Source: Salimicrobium humidisoli (lineage in GTDB: Bacteria > Bacillota > Bacilli > Bacillales > Halobacillaceae). From it: 64,000 nt of DNA. Position 1 is the stretch's first letter. Each line of letters starts with the position of its first letter. The DNA lies in NCBI RefSeq assembly GCF_002295105.1, contig NZ_NSGH01000005.1, positions 62,001 through 126,000 on the forward strand, in the 5' to 3' direction. The notes below the pieces were generated by a model that did no database searches, was not told the DNA's origin, and was given only the letters and a program-made list of their open reading frames with translations. The translations under genes were made by a program, and so were the position numbers. Positions 28,938 to 37,685 of this stretch are shown one piece after another.

Positions 28938-29939
28938 ATGAATAAATCGATTTTGTTTTTCCTATTATTTTTATTGACAGTGTTTACCCTCGGGTGTAGT
29001 TCATCCTCAGGTGATAAGGGAAAAGAAAAAGCTGGTGCATCAGAAGAAACGGATTCCCAAAAAAACAAAGGCCTTGAATTCGAACATAACGACCAGACTT
29101 TTACTGTCATCCCTCTTTTTTCTCAGACGTTGAACTATACAGAGAAAGTCGGGGGCGATTCTTCAAAAGATAGGGAAAGGTTATATCAGGAATATGTGAT
29201 TTCCTCTTTTGAAGATATAGCTGAAGAGAAAGACCTGGAAATATCGGAATTTTACGAGGATTATTTTGAATATAATACTAATATTGAAGAACTGGAGAAC
29301 AGTACAAAAGAACTTATGAAACAGAAAGATGTGATTATGAAAAGTGTCCAAAGCGCTTTGAAGGAGTCCTCGAGTAAACTCTCCGGTACCGATAAGACTA
29401 TCTTCGTCATGCCTCTGAACCCTACAAACCATTTTCCGATTTACAATCTTGGCGGTGTGACGGGAGTAACCCTTAGTGAAGATACAGTGATCATGAAATT
29501 GGATCCTTCCTATGAGGAAGAACAGTTGAAATATGCCGTAGCACATGAGTACGGTCATTTGATTGAAGGTGAAGGGAATGGTGGGAATTGGGGCAGTATT
29601 AATGAACTCGTAATCAGTGAAGGAAAAGCCGACACGTTTGCCAGAAAAGTATATCCTTCCGTAGAAACAAGTTGGAACACTCCGTTGGAAAAAAATGAGA
29701 AAAATGAAGTGCTCAGCGTTCTTGAAGAAGAGGGGAACGGATACAATGCAGATGCTTACTACACATTGGAACGGGGGAACTCCAATAGAAATATTCCCAT
29801 AGCGTCCAATTATAAGATAGGAGCTGTAATCGTAGAAGATTATATAGAGAATAACAACCCTTCCTCTGTGAAGGAATGGATTGATTTATCACCCCAACAA
29901 CTAATTGAAAAAACAAGTTATGAAGAGCTTCTTCAGTAA
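28938..29939 (+). CDS. Lipoprotein with HExxH metallopeptidase domain (DUF2268-like)
   Basis: The lipoprotein signal ends at TLGC with Cys20 lipidated, followed by a Ser/Lys/Glu-rich linker to about residue 45. The C-terminal domain has the zinc site H203-E-Y-G-H207 and a downstream Glu in ISEGKADTFA (Glu228), the pattern of DUF2268 predicted Zn-dependent proteases. The product (333 residues) would face outward from the membrane. Base composition is lower in GC than neighbours, and small membrane genes follow, suggesting an accessory region. Confidence 0.85.
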   Translation: MNKSILFFLLFLLTVFTLGCSSSSGDKGKEKAGASEETDSQKNKGLEFEHNDQTFTVIPLFSQTLNYTEKVGGDSSKDRERLYQEYVISSFEDIAEEKDLEISEFYEDYFEYNTNIEELENSTKELMKQKDVIMKSVQSALKESSSKLSGTDKTIFVMPLNPTNHFPIYNLGGVTGVTLSEDTVIMKLDPSYEEEQLKYAVAHEYGHLIEGEGNGGNWGSINELVISEGKADTFARKVYPSVETSWNTPLEKNEKNEVLSVLEEEGNGYNADAYYTLERGNSNRNIPIASNYKIGAVIVEDYIENNNPSSVKEWIDLSPQQLIEKTSYEELLQ

Positions 29940-30046
29940 GATGAATCATAGGAATACTGACCCTCAATTGCATAGAAGCTCTCAAGGTTTCTTATATACT
30001 TATCGTTCAATATTATGAAACCGGCAGAATGGCGAGGAGTGAAAAG

Positions 30047-30196
30047 GTGAGGAATAAAGATGAAAACAATTTCAGAGATGATAAAGATCTCAGTAAAATC
30101 GAAATGGCTTCAGAAGGGGCTACAGGTTGCGGATTGGGGTGTTTAGGAGTAGCTTTCGTATTTATTAACTTTCCTGTTTTCTTTTACATATTGTAA
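30047..30196 (+). CDS. Small membrane peptide with GCGLGCLG motif
   Basis: The 49-residue frame begins at GTG 30047, 7 bp after GAGGAG; ATG 30029 is an alternative. The first 25 residues are strongly charged (NKDENNFRDDKDLSKIEMAS) and the rest is Gly/Cys then hydrophobic (GATGCGLGCLG, AFVFINFPVFFYIL). A charged leader followed by a Gly/Cys membrane-active tail recalls small bacteriocins, but no processing or export gene is nearby, so this is only a possibility. Confidence 0.5.
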   Translation: MRNKDENNFRDDKDLSKIEMASEGATGCGLGCLGVAFVFINFPVFFYIL

Positions 30197-30288
30197 TGGT
30201 ACCTTATTTCACACAGAGAGAAGGTGTTGAACCGGAGAACGGATAAACTATAGTGAAGTGAATGATACCTCGAAGGGGAAACTTAATT

Positions 30289-30564
30289 ATGAATGAAAAT
30301 AGTACATTGAAAAATCAAAATGATACAATTGCCGGTATAATTGCGATGTTTTTAATAATAGTTATGGCATTTACCGATGTGCCATTCCATTTGAGCGTGA
30401 TTGTAGTTATAAGTATTTTTTTGATTAATTTTATATGGAGTATCTCGAAAAGAGAAAATAGGAAAAGTGGGGCTTATAAAGAATCATTCAAGATTTTATT
30501 AATAATGCTCCTGGTGTCAGTTGCTATTGGTCTATGGAGAACTATATTTAGTTCATTTTATTGA
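30289..30564 (+). CDS. Small membrane protein, unknown
   Basis: From ATG 30289 (GAAGGGGAA upstream) the product is 91 residues with three probable membrane segments: AGIIAMFLIIVMAFTDV, VIVVISIFLINFIWSI and ILLIMLLVSVAIGLW. A basic loop (SKRENRKSGAYKES) separates the last two. Low GC and many Ile/Asn codons set it apart from housekeeping genes. Family not recognised. Confidence 0.6.
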   Translation: MNENSTLKNQNDTIAGIIAMFLIIVMAFTDVPFHLSVIVVISIFLINFIWSISKRENRKSGAYKESFKILLIMLLVSVAIGLWRTIFSSFY

Positions 30565-30740
30565 GAATACTTCATGTCTTTTCAATAATTTCTGAGTGAT
30601 CCTGGGAAAGAAAAAGGATTAGGGAACTGTGCTGAAGAAATAATTAAAGAAGTGTAAAAGGTCCGGGTGGAGCTTATGTACTGTCACCAAGTAGAACTTT
30701 ATAGGGGTACTAACTTATAATAGCAAGGACGGGGGACCAT

Positions 30741-30965
30741 ATGAACTGGCCATTAATAAAAGACAGAAGATGGGTATTATTGCAGTCAGCCTCGATTTTA
30801 TTGGCAGTCATTACACTAATATTGGCAGTGAACAATAATAATTACTGGGTGTTATTTTCTGCTCTTTCTATGCTAATGATGATCATAAGTGCGAGTAGAG
30901 CAGCAAAAATAACACATGAGAAAACTGAAGCTGCAGAAGATAAACTTCCTTGTAGAAGACAGTAA
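30741..30965 (+). CDS. Small two-segment membrane protein
   Basis: The 74-residue product starts at ATG 30741 behind GGGGGA. It has two membrane segments (LLQSASILLAVITLILAV and WVLFSALSMLMMIISAS) and a charged tail (THEKTEAAEDKLPCRRQ). It is the third small membrane gene in this AT-rich run. Function unknown. Confidence 0.6.
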   Translation: MNWPLIKDRRWVLLQSASILLAVITLILAVNNNNYWVLFSALSMLMMIISASRAAKITHEKTEAAEDKLPCRRQ

Positions 30966-31106
30966 GAAAACTTTAACATTATATAAAAATAAAATGTTCC
31001 GTGATTTCTTTAGAATCATTTTGAAATACCTGATGTATACTTTTGTAGATAAGGTTTGTCAAAAGAACATCCATCACCTAAATTATGTGAGAAAATTCAA
31101 AAAGTA

Positions 31107-31121
31107 TTGAAAGCGCTTTAT
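31107..31121 (+). promoter_or_regulatory. Possible CcpA (cre) site
   Basis: TTGAAAGCGCTTTAT matches the cre core AAAGCGCTTT but has AT instead of CA at the end. It precedes the muropeptide-use genes, a plausible carbon-catabolite target. Confidence 0.4.
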
Positions 31122-31235
31122 AGAAATGGTACTATTTTAATAAACACCGATTGAATCTGCATTTTGTAACGGCGGTTCGCTTTTATCCGGGCGGGCTATC
31201 CTTGCAAAAGATGCCGGAGATTCGGAGGAAACTTA

Positions 31236-31553
31236 ATGTATGAATCACAGACTTGTTACATAGTGGGTGAATCCAAATCACCCGGGAACAATGCCATTAC
31301 GAAAAAATATGATTCCTTTTTTGTCGGATTTGTCGTGGATATGAACAGTAATGAAATCGTCGATGTCGAATGTACGGCCATGCTGGACATCACCGTCCAT
31401 TTTGTCCACAGTCTGTTCATCGGGAAAAAGATGACGGACGGGGAAACAGTCGAACAGGCGATTACGACGCGGTATTTCGGCTCCTCTAAAAAAGCACTGA
31501 TCGTTGCTTTTAAACAGGCACAGCTGAAGTACTATGACATTATGAATATATGA
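31236..31553 (+). CDS. DUF3870 domain protein
   Basis: The 105-residue protein matches DUF3870 along its length (YIVGESKSPGNNAITKKYDS, then FFVGFVVDMNSNEIVDVECT, ending near YYDIM). The family is small, cytoplasmic and of unknown function, and is often beside transporters and catabolic enzymes. GGAGGAAAC precedes the ATG. It may be part of the following transporter-epimerase-hydrolase cluster. Confidence 0.82.
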   Translation: MYESQTCYIVGESKSPGNNAITKKYDSFFVGFVVDMNSNEIVDVECTAMLDITVHFVHSLFIGKKMTDGETVEQAITTRYFGSSKKALIVAFKQAQLKYYDIMNI

Positions 31554-31569
31554 TACCGATTGCTTTATC

Positions 31570-31630
31570 TCACTGATCGTGGATAAAATCCAGTCGACAA
31601 GAAGCGTATTCTTGCCGGCTGGTTTTTTGT
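31570..31630 (+). terminator. Possible terminator after DUF3870
   Basis: CCAGTCGACAAGAAG and a following CTTGCCGGCTGG form an imperfect stem before TTTTTTGTTTTT near 31620-31635. Confidence 0.5.
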
Positions 31631-31666
31631 TTTTATACATAATATCAATCAAGGGGGAGAATCATT

Positions 31667-32830
31667 ATGATCGAAAGTGGATTTCTTTATCTGGGAGTCA
31701 TCATAGGTCTGGCCGGACTGGTCGCTTTTCTCGAATCGTCGAAAAGTAAATTTTTCAAATACGTGCCGGGTATCGTGCTCATTTACTTTGGAGGTGCGAT
31801 TCTGAAGACGACAGGGATCATCGGCTCCACGGAAACGATTGACAGTACGTATGGAAATGTACGGGACATCCTGCTTCCGATGCTCATATTCCTGATGCTT
31901 ATCAACTGTGACTTACGAAAACTGAAGAAACTGGGTCCGAAGATGCTGATCGGTTATTTTGCGGCTGCTTTCAGTATTATGCTCGGATTCGTCGTCACAT
32001 ACCTGCTGTTCCAGGGGTTATATGCTGAAAATACGTGGCAGGCCCTGGGAGCTCTTGCCGGAAGCTGGACGGGCGGCTCCGCCAACATGGTCATCATTCA
32101 GGGGATCCTCGAGGTGCCGGAGAATATTTTTGGTTACGCCCTTATTATGGATACTGTCAACTATTCCTCCTGGGTCATGATCATGTTCTGGCTCGTTCCA
32201 TTCGCGGCCCTTTTCAACAAATGGGCTAAGTCCAATACCGAACATCTCGATGAAATCACCGCTGACCTAGTGGAGGAGGATAAAGAGAAGGATGCGAAGA
32301 ACATAACCTTCGTCCATATGCTTGGTCTTTTATCCGTAGCCATATTCGTCTCCTCGATAGCTGCCGAGATCGGCGGAGTGCTTCCTTCTTTCGGTACTGT
32401 CGTTAACGCAACGACGTGGACGATCCTCATCGTTTCTATTCTCGGTGTACTTCTCGCTATGACGAAGCTTGCGAAAGTTCCGGGTTCGATGGATATCGCG
32501 AACGTCTTCCTTTATATCGTTATCGCCCTGATCGCTTCCCGTGCCGATTTCTCCCAACTGGGACAGGCGCCGGTGTATATTATTTCCGGTTTCGTGATTC
32601 TCGCTGTACACGCAATCATCATGCTGCTTGTCGCGAAACTTTTCAAACTGGATCTGTTCACTCTGGGTGTTTCGAGTCTTGCGAATATCGGCGGGATGGC
32701 GTCTGCCCCACTGCTTGCAGGAGCTTACCACAGATCGCTTATACCGGTCGGCGTGCTGATGGCTCTCGGAGGATCGTTCCTCGGAACGTACGGCGGACTG
32801 CTGGTTGCCGAAGTGCTTTCGATGTTGTAG
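31667..32830 (+). CDS. DUF819 family membrane transporter (YjcL-like)
   Basis: The 387-residue protein has about 10-11 membrane segments and the DUF819 family signature ALAGSWTGGSANMVIIQGIL plus SLANIGGMASAPLLAGAYH near the end. It resembles B. subtilis YjcL. The family fold is related to secondary carriers. It is 12 bp upstream of a dipeptide epimerase and followed by an NlpC/P60 hydrolase, so a role in moving murein-derived peptides is likely (inference). Confidence 0.87.
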   Translation: MIESGFLYLGVIIGLAGLVAFLESSKSKFFKYVPGIVLIYFGGAILKTTGIIGSTETIDSTYGNVRDILLPMLIFLMLINCDLRKLKKLGPKMLIGYFAAAFSIMLGFVVTYLLFQGLYAENTWQALGALAGSWTGGSANMVIIQGILEVPENIFGYALIMDTVNYSSWVMIMFWLVPFAALFNKWAKSNTEHLDEITADLVEEDKEKDAKNITFVHMLGLLSVAIFVSSIAAEIGGVLPSFGTVVNATTWTILIVSILGVLLAMTKLAKVPGSMDIANVFLYIVIALIASRADFSQLGQAPVYIISGFVILAVHAIIMLLVAKLFKLDLFTLGVSSLANIGGMASAPLLAGAYHRSLIPVGVLMALGGSFLGTYGGLLVAEVLSML

Positions 32831-32842
32831 GGGAGGAGCTAT

Positions 32843-33907
32843 ATGAAAATAACCGATATCGTATGCGAAAACAGAACAGTTTCTTTGAAACGTCCATTCA
32901 AAACCGCTGTCCGTACCGTGGAAAACATTGAAGTGATGGATGTATATGTGAAAACGGATGGAGAGATCGAAGGGTACGGGTCGGCGACGGCTTCCCTTCA
33001 GGTTACGGGGGATTCCCTGAAAGGGATGAGAGCAGCCGTGGAGGGTCCTGTCCGGGATGCTCTTCTGAACGAAGATGTACAGAAACTGAACCATCAGCTC
33101 ATTAAATTGGAAAAAAGCTGCATCCATAACTCGAGCGCGAAAGCGGCTGTGGATATAGCTCTCCATGATGCTTACGGAAAGCATAACAATCTCCCCATAT
33201 ATAAAATGCTGGGCGGGGAGAGAGGGGTACTTGAGACGGATATGACCGTCAGTGTAGATGACCCGGACCTTATGAAACAGGAAGCGGTCGCAAGAGTCCG
33301 GGAAGGGTTCGACGTCCTTAAATTGAAAGTGGGCATGGACGAAAATGAGGATTTCGATCGCCTGCTTCAAGTAAAAGAAGCGGTAGGGGAAAATGTGCGC
33401 CTGCGTCTCGATGCCAATCAAGGGTGGACGGGGAAACAGGCCGTTCATTTTCTGAAAAAGATAGAACAGGAAAATATCAATGTGGAACTCGTCGAACAGC
33501 CTGTTCCGGCTCATGACCTGAAAGCTCTGAAATACGTGCGTGAACATGCTCACGTGCCGATTATGGCCGATGAGAGCGCTTTTTCCCCGCGGGAAGTCCT
33601 TCGGCTCCTGGAAATGGATTGTACCGACTACGTGAACATCAAACTGATGAAGGCAGGGGGATTGAGAAGAGCAAGGCAGATCGCTGATATCTGCGAGAGT
33701 GCGGGTGTTCCCTGCATGATCGGAAGTATGATGGAATCGACTGTTTCAGGCACGGCGGCTGTCCACCTTGCTATGGCCCACCCGAACATTACGATGTACG
33801 ATCTCGACGCCCCGGCCTGGATGGATGATGAAGGTCTGAAAGGGGGGATGAGCTACGAAGGAAGAGAAGTGACGTTGAACGAACGCCCCGGGCTCGGTTT
33901 TTATTAA
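32843..33907 (+). CDS. ykfB: L-Ala-D/L-Glu (dipeptide) epimerase, YkfB-like
   Basis: This 354-residue enolase-superfamily enzyme has the catalytic KxK in FDVLKLKVG, the metal ligands in LDANQGW, VEQPV and MADES, and the second catalytic Lys in VNIKLMKAGG. It matches YkfB-type epimerases, which convert L-Ala-D-Glu from the cell wall to L-Ala-L-Glu. It lies between the DUF819 transporter and a hydrolase of the YkfC kind. Confidence 0.93.
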   Translation: MKITDIVCENRTVSLKRPFKTAVRTVENIEVMDVYVKTDGEIEGYGSATASLQVTGDSLKGMRAAVEGPVRDALLNEDVQKLNHQLIKLEKSCIHNSSAKAAVDIALHDAYGKHNNLPIYKMLGGERGVLETDMTVSVDDPDLMKQEAVARVREGFDVLKLKVGMDENEDFDRLLQVKEAVGENVRLRLDANQGWTGKQAVHFLKKIEQENINVELVEQPVPAHDLKALKYVREHAHVPIMADESAFSPREVLRLLEMDCTDYVNIKLMKAGGLRRARQIADICESAGVPCMIGSMMESTVSGTAAVHLAMAHPNITMYDLDAPAWMDDEGLKGGMSYEGREVTLNERPGLGFY

Positions 33908-33926
33908 TCTTTGGAGGTGGTTATTG

Positions 33927-34919
33927 ATGAAAAATAGACTTTTATGGATAACGGCTGTACTGCTGTTCAGTTTTGTTTTCACTTCTGCTGTCCAGGCAGA
34001 GAATAAAGAGATGTACGTAGATGTGTCTGTAGCTACATTGTGGAGTGAACCTGCTGATACGAGGGATGTCGATGCTCCGGCGATCAGTAACCCGGTAGAT
34101 ATGTGGGAGTGGACGGAAAACATGACATACGAACAGAAACTGGGACTCGTCGGTAAACTGCAGACGCAGGCTCTTTATGGACAGAAAGTCACCATCCTTG
34201 AAGAAAAAGGGGACTGGGTGAAAGTCGCCGTCCACGGTCAGCCGACACCGAAAAATGAACTCGGCTACCCGGCCTGGATGCCGAAAGAACAGCTGGCGGA
34301 TGAGAAAAGGTACAGCACTTTAAAAGATAAGAAGCCGTTCGCACTGGTCACATCGCCTACGGCTCATCTGTATGACGATAAAAACAGAAAAAAGGAATTC
34401 AAAGAAATCAGCTTCAATACGAAACTTCCTGTTGTAACTCAGGCTGGAGATTCCATGCTGGTGGTTACTCCGAGTGATGGAATGAAGTGGATCAACGAAG
34501 AGGATGCTTCCGTTTACGAGAGCGAGGACGAAATCCCTGAAGCGGACGGTGAGGACCTGGTGGAAACGGGGAAACAGTTTCTGGGACTGCCGTACTTGTG
34601 GGCAGGTGCTTCCGGTTTCGGGTTTGACTGTTCAGGCTTCACACACACCATCTTCAAATCACATGGAATAACAATACCGCGGGATTCTTCCGTACAGGCG
34701 GAGAACGGGACTCCCGTAGCAAAAGAGGATCTGCAGGAAGGGGATCTGCTGTTTTTCGCTTATGACGAAGGAGAAGGATATGTCCACCACGTCGGTATGT
34801 ATATCGGGGATGGGGAGATGATCCATTCCCCTAATTCGGCAAGTACGGTAGAAATCATCGACGTGTTCGAATCGGATTATGCCGTTGAATTTGCAGGGGC
34901 GAGAAGATATTTGGATTAA
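33927..34919 (+). CDS. ykfC: NlpC/P60 cell-wall peptidase, YkfC-like
   Basis: The 330-residue protein has a signal peptide ending near VQA-ENKE, one or two SH3b-type domains (about 28-200), and a C-terminal NlpC/P60 domain. The catalytic residues are Cys235 (FGFDCSGF), His288 (HHVGMYIG) and a third polar residue at His300. It resembles gamma-D-glutamyl-L-diamino acid endopeptidase. The start is ATG 33927 behind GGAGGTGG. As an exported enzyme it would release dipeptides for the transporter and epimerase upstream. Confidence 0.9.
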   Translation: MKNRLLWITAVLLFSFVFTSAVQAENKEMYVDVSVATLWSEPADTRDVDAPAISNPVDMWEWTENMTYEQKLGLVGKLQTQALYGQKVTILEEKGDWVKVAVHGQPTPKNELGYPAWMPKEQLADEKRYSTLKDKKPFALVTSPTAHLYDDKNRKKEFKEISFNTKLPVVTQAGDSMLVVTPSDGMKWINEEDASVYESEDEIPEADGEDLVETGKQFLGLPYLWAGASGFGFDCSGFTHTIFKSHGITIPRDSSVQAENGTPVAKEDLQEGDLLFFAYDEGEGYVHHVGMYIGDGEMIHSPNSASTVEIIDVFESDYAVEFAGARRYLD

Positions 34920-34997
34920 TGTAACGTAACTCTCCGGCACTTTTGTGGGAATAAATTTTGCGTTGCTTACGTTGATTCAAAATGTTAAAACTCCAGA

Positions 34998-35036
34998 GGA
35001 GCCTTGAGGGAATGTTTTCCTTCAGGCTTCTTTTTA
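34998..35036 (+). terminator. Terminator of the muropeptide cluster
   Basis: Arms GAGCCTTGAGGGAA and TTCCTTCAGGCTTC are followed by TTTTTA. Confidence 0.82.
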
Positions 35037-35182
35037 TGAGAACAGCTTTATTCACATTAAAAATGCGTGCCATGATTCAGGAAACTGTCATAATGGAATA
35101 TGTAAAGAGAGGTTGAGGACATAACGTCGTCGGCTGCATAATAGAAAGAACCATAGCAATTACGTGAGGGGATGGACGTCAA

Positions 35183-36292
35183 TTGATATCGAGTGAAATT
35201 GCGCAGATGATCGTAGACAGAACCATGGCTATTCTTTCTTATAATATCAATGTCATGGACGAAAATGGCATAATTTTAGGGGCTGGCGATACGAAAAGAA
35301 GAGGGACCATACATGAAGCCGTGAAGTATAGAAAAAATCCGGCAGACCATTTGGAGATTCATCCGAAGGAAGTGGAAAAATGGAACGGTGTCGACCAGTG
35401 AATCAATTTACCTATTTATTATGAAAACCGCACCATCGGAACTATCGGGATAACCGGGCCGCCCGGGGAAGTGAGGAAATACGGAGAACTCGTAAAAATG
35501 ACAGCGGAAATGATTATAGAACAGAGATACCTTCTTGACCATGTTCAATACGACGAACGGATTCGCAGGGAATTTCTGTATCAGTGGCTGGAAGACACCT
35601 ATGCCAATGACCGGGAATTTACACGGAAAGCGGATATGCTGGGGATCGACCTTGAGATTCCGCGGATAGTCATCTGTGTTTTTCCGCCCCCTGACAGAAA
35701 CAGCAGGGATTACCTGGATCAGCTGGAAAGAAAAATCAAGACACATCTAAGGCCGCAGGAACTGGTCACTGTGCTGGAGGATCGAATTGTAATCATAAAA
35801 ACGATTGTTCTGTCAGAAGAGTACGAGACGAAGTTAAAAGAATGGATCCGCTTTTTACATCTGCCGTCCAGTTATGTAGGGACTCCGGCTTCTGACGCAT
35901 CGGAAGTCGCCCGTTCCTATAAAAGAAGCCTGATGACGAGGAAGACTGCTGCAGCAACGTCCATAAAAGATGATGTGGTGTTTTACGGAAAGCTGTCCGT
36001 GGAGGTGCTGCTTTATGACTTGTATCAAAAAGACGGGTTTTCGGTACATCAAACCGATGGACAGCTCCCGGAAGTACTGATTGCAACTTTAAAGACGTAT
36101 GTGGAATGTAACGGAAAATCCGCAAAAACGGCTGACAAATTATACATACATCGAAATACACTCCAGTATCGTTTTGCGAACATCCAACATATCACCGGCA
36201 GGGATCCACGGAATGTGAGGGATTTATTTTATTTACACGCAACCTATGTTCTTTTCACCAGCTTCAAAGAACAGGAAGACCTAATAAAGTGA
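35183..36292 (+). pseudogene. CdaR-type regulator split by an in-frame UGA
   Basis: One reading frame runs from 35183 to 36292 with a single stop, TGA at 35399-35401. Before it, 72 residues match the start of the sugar-diacid recognition domain (SSEIAQMIVDRTMAILSYNI, then NVMDENGIILGAGD). After it, the frame continues at once with INLPIYYENRTIGTIGITG, the next part of that domain, and ends with a CdaR/PucR-type helix-turn-helix (TADKLYIHRNTLQYRF). Family members normally read GINLPI here, so Gly GGA has become TGA. The gene is a recent nonsense mutant, a read-through case or a sequence error. It lies upstream of permease and glycerate kinase genes that CdaR regulators control. Confidence 0.88.
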
Positions 36293-36337
36293 AATGATAG
36301 CGGTTTAATTTGTGCAAATGACTGATGACTTCTTTTC

Positions 36338-36351
36338 GGAAGGCGCTTACA
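36338..36351 (+). promoter_or_regulatory. Possible cre site before gntP-like gene
   Basis: GGAAGGCGCTTACA resembles a CcpA site (core GCGCTTACA matches the optimal palindrome). It sits between the regulator and the permease. Confidence 0.4.
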
Positions 36352-36386
36352 ATGGAAGGAGAATTTTTAAACGAGGAGTGTTAAAA

Positions 36387-37646
36387 GTGCCTGTAACAAC
36401 TGTAGGAGCCATCGGTGGTTTGATTTTAGCCATCGTACTGATTTTAAGAAAAGTACCGCCCGTATACGCGCTTATCACCGGAGCTCTGGTCGGAGGAATT
36501 GTCGGCGGGGCCGGTCTTACGCAGACAGTGGAGCTGATGGTGGAAGGAGCGGAAGGAATCATCCCTGCCGTGCTGCGGATCCTTGCAGCCGGGGTTCTGG
36601 CCGGTGTTCTGATCGAATCGGGAGCGGCGAATTCCATCGCGAATGCTGTTGTGGAGAAACTCGGTGAGAAGAAAGCTCTCCTCTCCCTTATTTTAGCGAC
36701 GATGGCGCTGACCGCCGCGGGTGTGTTCGTGGATATAGCGGTAATCACGGTGGCGTCGATTGCGTTGGCGATCGCCTACAAAGCGGGTTTGTCCAAAACG
36801 GCTATATTACTTGCTATGGTGGGCGGGGGAAAGGCAGGGAATATTATGTCCCCTAACCCGAATACGATTGCCGTTTCCGAAGCTTTCCAGGTTCCGTTGA
36901 CTTCTGTAATGGCTGCAGGAATCGTGCCTGCGGTCTTCGGGATTTTCGTTACATATATTATGGCGAAGCGCCTCGTACATAAAGGTAGTTTCGTCGGTGA
37001 GAGGGGCCTGGAAGAAGGAGAGGGTAAAAAGCTCCCTCCGGTCACGCTCGCGCTTACCGCGCCAATAATAGCGATTTCTTTACTCGTTCTGCGTCCTGTC
37101 GCCGGTATTGAAGTCGATCCTATGATCGCGCTTCCCGCAGGAGGTCTGGTCGGGGCGATCGTTATGGGTAAATGGAGATCGATCAATTCATTTATCATTA
37201 CCGGCCTCGGCAAAATGTCAGCAGTCGCCGTACTCCTTCTAGGTACCGGAGCCATCGCGGGGATTATTTCGAATTCCACGCTGCAGTACCTGCTGATAGA
37301 TACCATTGAATATTTAGGGCTGCCGAGCTACGCATTAGCTCCTGTTTCCGGCATCTTTATGGGGGGAGCGACCGCTTCAACGACGGCCGGGTCTATCGTT
37401 GCCGCAGAAGTTTTCAGCGGAACGCTGCTTGAAATGGGTGTCAGCGGTCTGGCAGGTGCAGCCATGATCCACGCCGGGGCAACGGTGATCGACCATATGC
37501 CTCACGGAAGCTTTTTCCACGCCACGGCCGGTAGTGTACTGATGAGTATCCAGGAACGCGTGAAGCTGATACCTTATGAGACGGTCGTAGGTTTGACGCT
37601 CGCTGTCGTATCTACACTGATTTTCGGGGTGTTTCAATTATTTTAA
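36387..37646 (+). CDS. GntP-family gluconate/glycerate permease
   Basis: The 419-residue protein has about 12 membrane segments and the GntP-type features LTGG-like Gly motifs (GGIVGGAGLTQTVE), GNIMSPNPNTIA and AGAAMIHAGATVIDHMPHGS. I choose GTG 36387 behind ACGAGGAG; an earlier in-frame ATG has no ribosome site. Placement between a CdaR regulator and glycerate kinase indicates uptake of glycerate or a related sugar acid. Confidence 0.88.
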   Translation: MPVTTVGAIGGLILAIVLILRKVPPVYALITGALVGGIVGGAGLTQTVELMVEGAEGIIPAVLRILAAGVLAGVLIESGAANSIANAVVEKLGEKKALLSLILATMALTAAGVFVDIAVITVASIALAIAYKAGLSKTAILLAMVGGGKAGNIMSPNPNTIAVSEAFQVPLTSVMAAGIVPAVFGIFVTYIMAKRLVHKGSFVGERGLEEGEGKKLPPVTLALTAPIIAISLLVLRPVAGIEVDPMIALPAGGLVGAIVMGKWRSINSFIITGLGKMSAVAVLLLGTGAIAGIISNSTLQYLLIDTIEYLGLPSYALAPVSGIFMGGATASTTAGSIVAAEVFSGTLLEMGVSGLAGAAMIHAGATVIDHMPHGSFFHATAGSVLMSIQERVKLIPYETVVGLTLAVVSTLIFGVFQLF

Positions 37647-37685
37647 CGGGCACAGCTACAACAGCAACTATAAGGAGGATGAAAG

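Noticed and set aside
28803-28940. Open frame without start codon before the lipoprotein protease
   Set aside because: No start codon, no ribosome site and no recognisable match; at most a gene remnant.
32330-33553. 407-codon minus-strand frame over DUF819 and ykfB
   Set aside because: It overlaps two well-supported genes and reads as an unlikely His/Arg-rich protein.
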